A stretch of DNA of 64,000 nucleotides from Larix kaempferi (lineage: Eukaryota; Streptophyta; Pinopsida; Pinales; Pinaceae). The notes below the pieces were generated by a model. The model worked only from the letters and a program-made list of their open reading frames with translations, had not been told where the DNA came from and made no database searches. The position numbers and the translations under genes were made by a program. Below are positions 60,089 through 64,000 of this stretch, one piece after another (within the stretch, counting starts at the first letter, position 1; every line of letters starts with the position of its first letter). The DNA lies in contig BSBM01000870.1 of assembly GCA_027924585.1 (NCBI GenBank), positions 4,711,001 through 4,775,000 on the forward strand, in the 5' to 3' direction.

Positions 60089-60634
60089 AATTTACTTTAG
60101 TATCATTTAATTTAATTAAGATATTTTATTTTTATAAAAATTTACATTATAATTTTTTAAATTTTGCATGTAAAAGCGCCTAATTGTAAAGAACCAACAA
60201 TAAACTTCAAATCTAAAATATATTCATGAGAAAGCGCCTAATTGTAAATAACCAACAAATTAACATAAATCTTCCCTTTTTTAATTAATAAATATAAAAT
60301 AACGATTTCATAATGTATAACATATTACTAACCAACTAGCCTCGTGAGAAGATAATTTTATAGCAACAAATAAAGTCAAAAACCCTAAATCTAAATATAA
60401 CACAGGCCGCTTAATCGAAATATAAAGAGAAGATAGTAATATAAACCCCAAAACCCTGAAACACTGGTCAGTTAATCTAAATATTATAGTGATTTGGTTT
60501 GGGCCTAGCTGGGAACAAAACCCAACCCATTTTGCATACGGGTGAAGCCACTTTAAAATCTTTTATATTCAAAAAATTTAAACAAGCTAAAGAAATTCGA
60601 TGTCAATTGTTGAGGAAAAAAAAGAATCCACTAA

Positions 60635-60803
60635 ATTGGCTATGCATTGCTAGTTCGGGTAGCTTCTTTAAGAACAAGCTAATATTACTCTCAATTGGCT
60701 ATGCCATTGCTAGTTCGGGTAGCTTCTTTAAGAACAAGCTAATATTACTGTCAATTGGCTATGCCATTGCTAGTTCGGCTAGCTTCTTTAAGAGCAAGCT
60801 AAT
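60635..60803 (+). repeat. 60-bp tandem repeat, three copies
   Basis: Units start at 60635, 60694 and 60754; module 1 has two. The added unit keeps a frame open (60499-60813), but that frame has no other support. Confidence 0.9.
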
Positions 60804-62219
60804 GGAAAATTAGTTTTTAATATATATATATATATATATATGCCAAATTATGTTTTAAACGATTCTATTATGTGGTAGGAGGATGGCATAGAACTTGGCA
60901 TGCCCTTCTTAAATGATCACTATTAGACAGGCCCTTGTGGCTCAAATATTAAGAGGAGATACCCGCAATGCTCAGAGCCACAGGGAATGTGAGACGATCG
61001 AATGTTTAGAAGGATGCCAAATTGTAGGAGCAATTGAGCAGTTGAAATGTATGGAGGTCGTGTGTGGCAGTTTTGGGTAGTGATAATAGAGAATGTACGT
61101 ACTGACAGTCAGATATCTGCATAAGTCATAAACAAATATACCTAGTGAATCAGCATAACAAGGGACTGAAAACTTATGCCACATATGCCACATATACAGC
61201 TTAGTGCTAATTCTGAAAAAGTGTCGAATGTGAAATCCCTAGACCCATTTACCTCTCAGGACCATGCACTTGAATGAACGACGAAAAAAATGGATGGCAT
61301 AGCAGGGATAGTCACGGAAGTTATTGGAAATATCGATCCTCTAGTCTGAAACCCTATGCCTAATAGCTCAGAACAAAACCCAACCGAGTTTTCTTATGGG
61401 TTAAGCCACTATAAAAAAAGACATAATCCAAAATCTTTTATACCACAAGTTTGTGCCTCAAGGTCCAAAAAATTTAAACCATAGATGCCTGAGATTTTCT
61501 AGGGTTTTTGAGAGAAGAGCAGAAATCAAACATTTATTTCAAGGCTAAAATAAATAAACATAAATAAAATCACTAGCTCTGCTACAACTTCTTAGAGCAA
61601 AACAGAACTTAGAGAAAATAATAAAAAACCCAACCCTCATGGAAACGCTCAAGAACATAACCCATCTCTCAGTGCAACGCCCAAGTGATTAACAGAAATG
61701 AATGAGATTGCTTGTAAAGGATGTGCTAAGAGGGAACAATAAAAGAATATACCTGGAATTGAATCCCCACAATTTTTTAGAGAAAACATTGATGTCAGCT
61801 TCATCCTGGATTCCCCTTAAGCTAGTTTCCACCATTCAAGTTCATCCAACAGCCCAAATCGTTGCCTCTATTTTAGTCCAACCTCCTCTATTTCTTTGCC
61901 TGCAAGTTCTTTGCTTTTGTTTCTGTCCAACCTCCTTAGACATTAAACCACAATCTGATTCAGACACCGATTAAACCATAATCAGACATTAAACCACAGA
62001 CTAACCCATACTCAGACATTAAACCACAATCAAATTCATACACCCGAGCACACAGACTCATATTCCACTCGAAACCCTAGCATACAAATCCACCAAAGGA
62101 GGAAGGAGGAGTTAAATATTGAAATCCAAAACGCACCAGATAAGTGAGCAGATTTGTCTCTTCCCATATCTATCTATTAATTTCGAAGGGCCTCCTATTC
62201 ATTTCGAAGGGCTTCCGAG

Positions 62220-62790
62220 ATGGATCAGCGACACAGAGCACTAGGAATTCGAAAATGGGCATTCGTATGCTTCTGTAAAATGTACATTCTAAGTTATCAT
62301 GGGGGGATTCAAACACAGGTGAGCGATGATCCAGAGATAGTGAGACTCAGGCTGATGCACAGAGAAGATTCGAATCCGTGACGTCGCTTATCCGCCATGA
62401 CAAGATCCATCTCCCAGCCTTCGCGGCCTCTGTAGACAACAATCTCCACTCATTGTCGTCGTCCTTACACAATCCGCTAGAAAAAATGCTCCCAAATATG
62501 GCCTTCGGTTGTAGCACCGGAAGCAACGCTCATCGTCGTTGTCCTTACAAGTATTCATATTCAGACTTGTCAAGTAGCCGTGGCATCTTCGTCTACGATA
62601 CAACCACCATAAGCTCTTCCAATAGCTCCCTGCCGAGACCCTGAATCCCAAATATGGCCTTTGGTTGTAGCACCGAAAATCATGGCAATAGCTTCCATGG
62701 GGCCGACGGTGTCCTTGCATTAGGATAAGGCCAGATCTCGTTTGCTTTACAGATCGGTTTCACCTTTCAATAACAAATTCTTGACCATCT
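62220..62790 (+). pseudogene. Nepenthesin-like aspartic protease pseudogene, module 2
   Basis: Copy of 14302-14871 with the same absence of the DTGS region and the same doubled PNMAFGCSTG segment. A further 22-bp deletion after LMHR (near 62361) shifts the frame, so the N-terminal part and the CPYKYSYSD part are no longer joined. The stops after LPRP and VLALG are shared with module 1. Confidence 0.75.
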
Positions 62791-63407
62791 CAACCAACCC
62801 TCCACGAATGAACACCAGTCTGGACAAATGCACAGATACACAAAAACATGGCGCTCCACAACATTCCTTGATGGAGTGAACAATGAGACAAAGCAAAGCA
62901 GAAAAGCCATTGCCGTAAAGATGGTTAAATCAAAGCAGAAAAGCCACCCCCGTAAAACGATTTCAAACTCAAAAGAGATAGTTGAATATTTGACTTTAAC
63001 TACAATTAATTCAAACTTATTCAACTATGTCGATTAAGAATATCGTTATGTTCCAACGGTCAAATTCAAATTCTCCAGAAAAATATTGTCAGGGTTAGAG
63101 CGTGCTTCAGCAACACCACTCTCACATGTCAATTCTACAGCGTGTCAATGAAAATTTCAGCCTAAGTTTTTTGTTTATCCATTTGATCATTAGTTCTTGT
63201 CAGTTATCCCATATCTATCCCAAAAATTTAGAGAACTTCCATCGCTAGTATCAGTGATGATGTCCAGTAGAGAAAATTCTGTAAAAATAAACAAAACAAT
63301 TCACCAAGAAACCTCAACACTTGATTCATGACGATTGTGAGCCAATATGTCAAGAAAGAAATTGTGGTCGGAGAAAATTGTGTGTGGGATGATCCCAGCT
63401 CTGCCAC
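62791..63407. other. Non-coding spacer, module 2
   Basis: Counterpart of 14872-15479 with a 32-bp-scale deletion near 62955; no recognisable gene. Confidence 0.5.
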
Positions 63408-63465
63408 ACGAGATTCGAACCCGAGGACGCAAGCTAAGAATTACCGCTCTTTGCCATTAAAATAC
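63408..63465 (-). ncRNA. tRNA-like internal promoter boxes, module 2
   Basis: Minus strand: AATGGCAAAGAGCGG, then GGGTTCGAATCTC after about 25 bases. The A-box-like part differs from module 1 at two positions. Probable SINE remnant. Confidence 0.4.
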
Positions 63466-63565
63466 CTTGAGATTTACCAGTACTGATATTCCAAGCCACG
63501 GTTCCATCGGTGTCTTAGAGTACCAAGTCTCTATTACTCTTCAGCTTGAGCGGCGCGCCCTCTGA
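63466..63565 (-). pseudogene. Bulb-type lectin fragment, truncated
   Basis: Only the part equivalent to 15593-15697 remains (from GATLKL-like to DTDGTVAWNISTGKSQGI). Homology to module 1 stops at 63565, where an unrelated 18-base filler and satellite sequence begin. Confidence 0.7.
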
Positions 63566-63582
63566 AATTTCTGCAATTTCTA

Positions 63583-64000
63583 TAAAAAAATCTCATTAGA
63601 AGAGAGCATGGAAGCAACAAATGAAAAAATCACTCTATAGCCATAAACAATCAAATATCTACACCCTAAAGAGAAAAATATACAATTGGAATAATTCCCT
63701 CACTTCTTCAAAACTCCTCCCAATACATTAATTGGTTCAATTGATAATTGTCAGCAAGCTACAAAAGAAGAAGATATAATGGAGTAGAGTTCTTTCATGA
63801 CAACTACAATTGACATCTCCTTTGTATCCTCTTTTGTAGGTTGCATGAAGAAATCCCATTAGGAGCATGGAACTTGCAGTACCTACCCTTATTACTTATG
63901 TTTTATAGAACTTTGTTAATTTTGGGACATTTCATTAGGCTCTTCAGAAGCCATGCAGTGAATAGTAATAGTAGAATTTTGAATTTGCACTACAAGGAGA
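63583..64000 (+). repeat. Start of a second copy of the ~1-kb satellite
   Basis: Sequence from AAAAATCTCATTAGAAGAGA to the window end matches the middle of the a-type monomer (for example 23735-24150), including ACACCCTAAAGAG and CACTACAAGGAGA. The array is entered in mid-monomer and runs off the window. Confidence 0.9.

Larger units (their letters stand above)
59784..62219. other. AT-rich non-coding DNA, module 2
   Basis: Counterpart of 11920-14301. A deletion near 59915 removes about 55 bp, and a TA run has grown to about 44 bases (60041-60084). The 58-bp direct repeat and the 90-codon frame of unknown meaning (61702-61974) are kept. Confidence 0.6.
36844..63565. repeat. Segmental duplication, module 2
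   Basis: Second copy of 1-15697, lengthened by the LARD-like element at 46567-56738, a repeated 66-bp flank and about 0.8 kb of extra pyrimidine tract. Homology ends at 63565 in the lectin fragment and satellite sequence begins 18 bp later. All nested junctions of module 1 (solo LTR, gag/LTR abutment, LTR/pyrimidine abutment) recur at the same bases. Confidence 0.9.

Overview
The window is plant nuclear DNA, almost entirely repetitive. The evidence is several Ty1/Copia retrotransposons with tRNA-Met-type primer sites, a large-LTR non-autonomous element, CACTA-like transposon ends, and fragments of two plant gene families (nepenthesin-like aspartic protease and bulb-type lectin receptor). A large-genome seed plant, possibly a gymnosperm, would fit, but the sequence does not fix the species. 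No intact cellular gene was found; every coding stretch is a retrotransposon relic or a gene fragment.

The main architecture is a head-to-tail segmental duplication. Module 1 (1-15697) and module 2 (36844-63565) carry the same parts in the same order: (i) a Copia gag-pol relic (family 1) cut in its reverse transcriptase by (ii) a reverse-oriented solo LTR; (iii) a second Copia pol relic (family 2) with a long repeat-filled 3' region and its 3' LTR; (iv) a reverse-oriented gag, leader, primer site and LTR of a related element, truncated by that 3' LTR; (v) a 2-3 kb polypyrimidine tract; (vi) AT-rich DNA with an aspartic-protease pseudogene; (vii) a tRNA-like SINE-type box pair next to a bulb-type lectin fragment. 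By eye the modules differ at about 0-3 positions per 60 bases, and they carry different stops and indels.

After module 1 comes a 15.9-kb tandem array (16974-32878) of fifteen monomers of about 1.02 kb. They form a higher-order repeat of about 5.3 kb made of five monomer types (a-b-c-d-e), present about three times. Each monomer contains a CACTACAAGGAAAACACC-like sequence followed by GGAGGTTTT-type subterminal repeats, so the satellite appears to come from a CACTA-superfamily transposon. The same satellite begins again at 63583, so the duplicated unit probably includes the array.

Between array and module 2 lie AT-rich unique DNA, the last exon of an unidentified gene that runs into a Copia 5' LTR (35316-35809), and then the 5' part of Copia family 1. 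Module 2 differs from module 1 by one large insertion (46567-56738): a LARD-like element with 3.4-3.7-kb LTRs, a 3.1-kb non-coding interior, a tRNA-Met primer site and a polypurine tract. Its left LTR has lost about 293 bp at the 5' end, and a 66-bp piece of flanking target is present on both sides, which records a rearrangement after insertion. Module 2 also has an expanded polypyrimidine tract and an extra 60-bp repeat unit.
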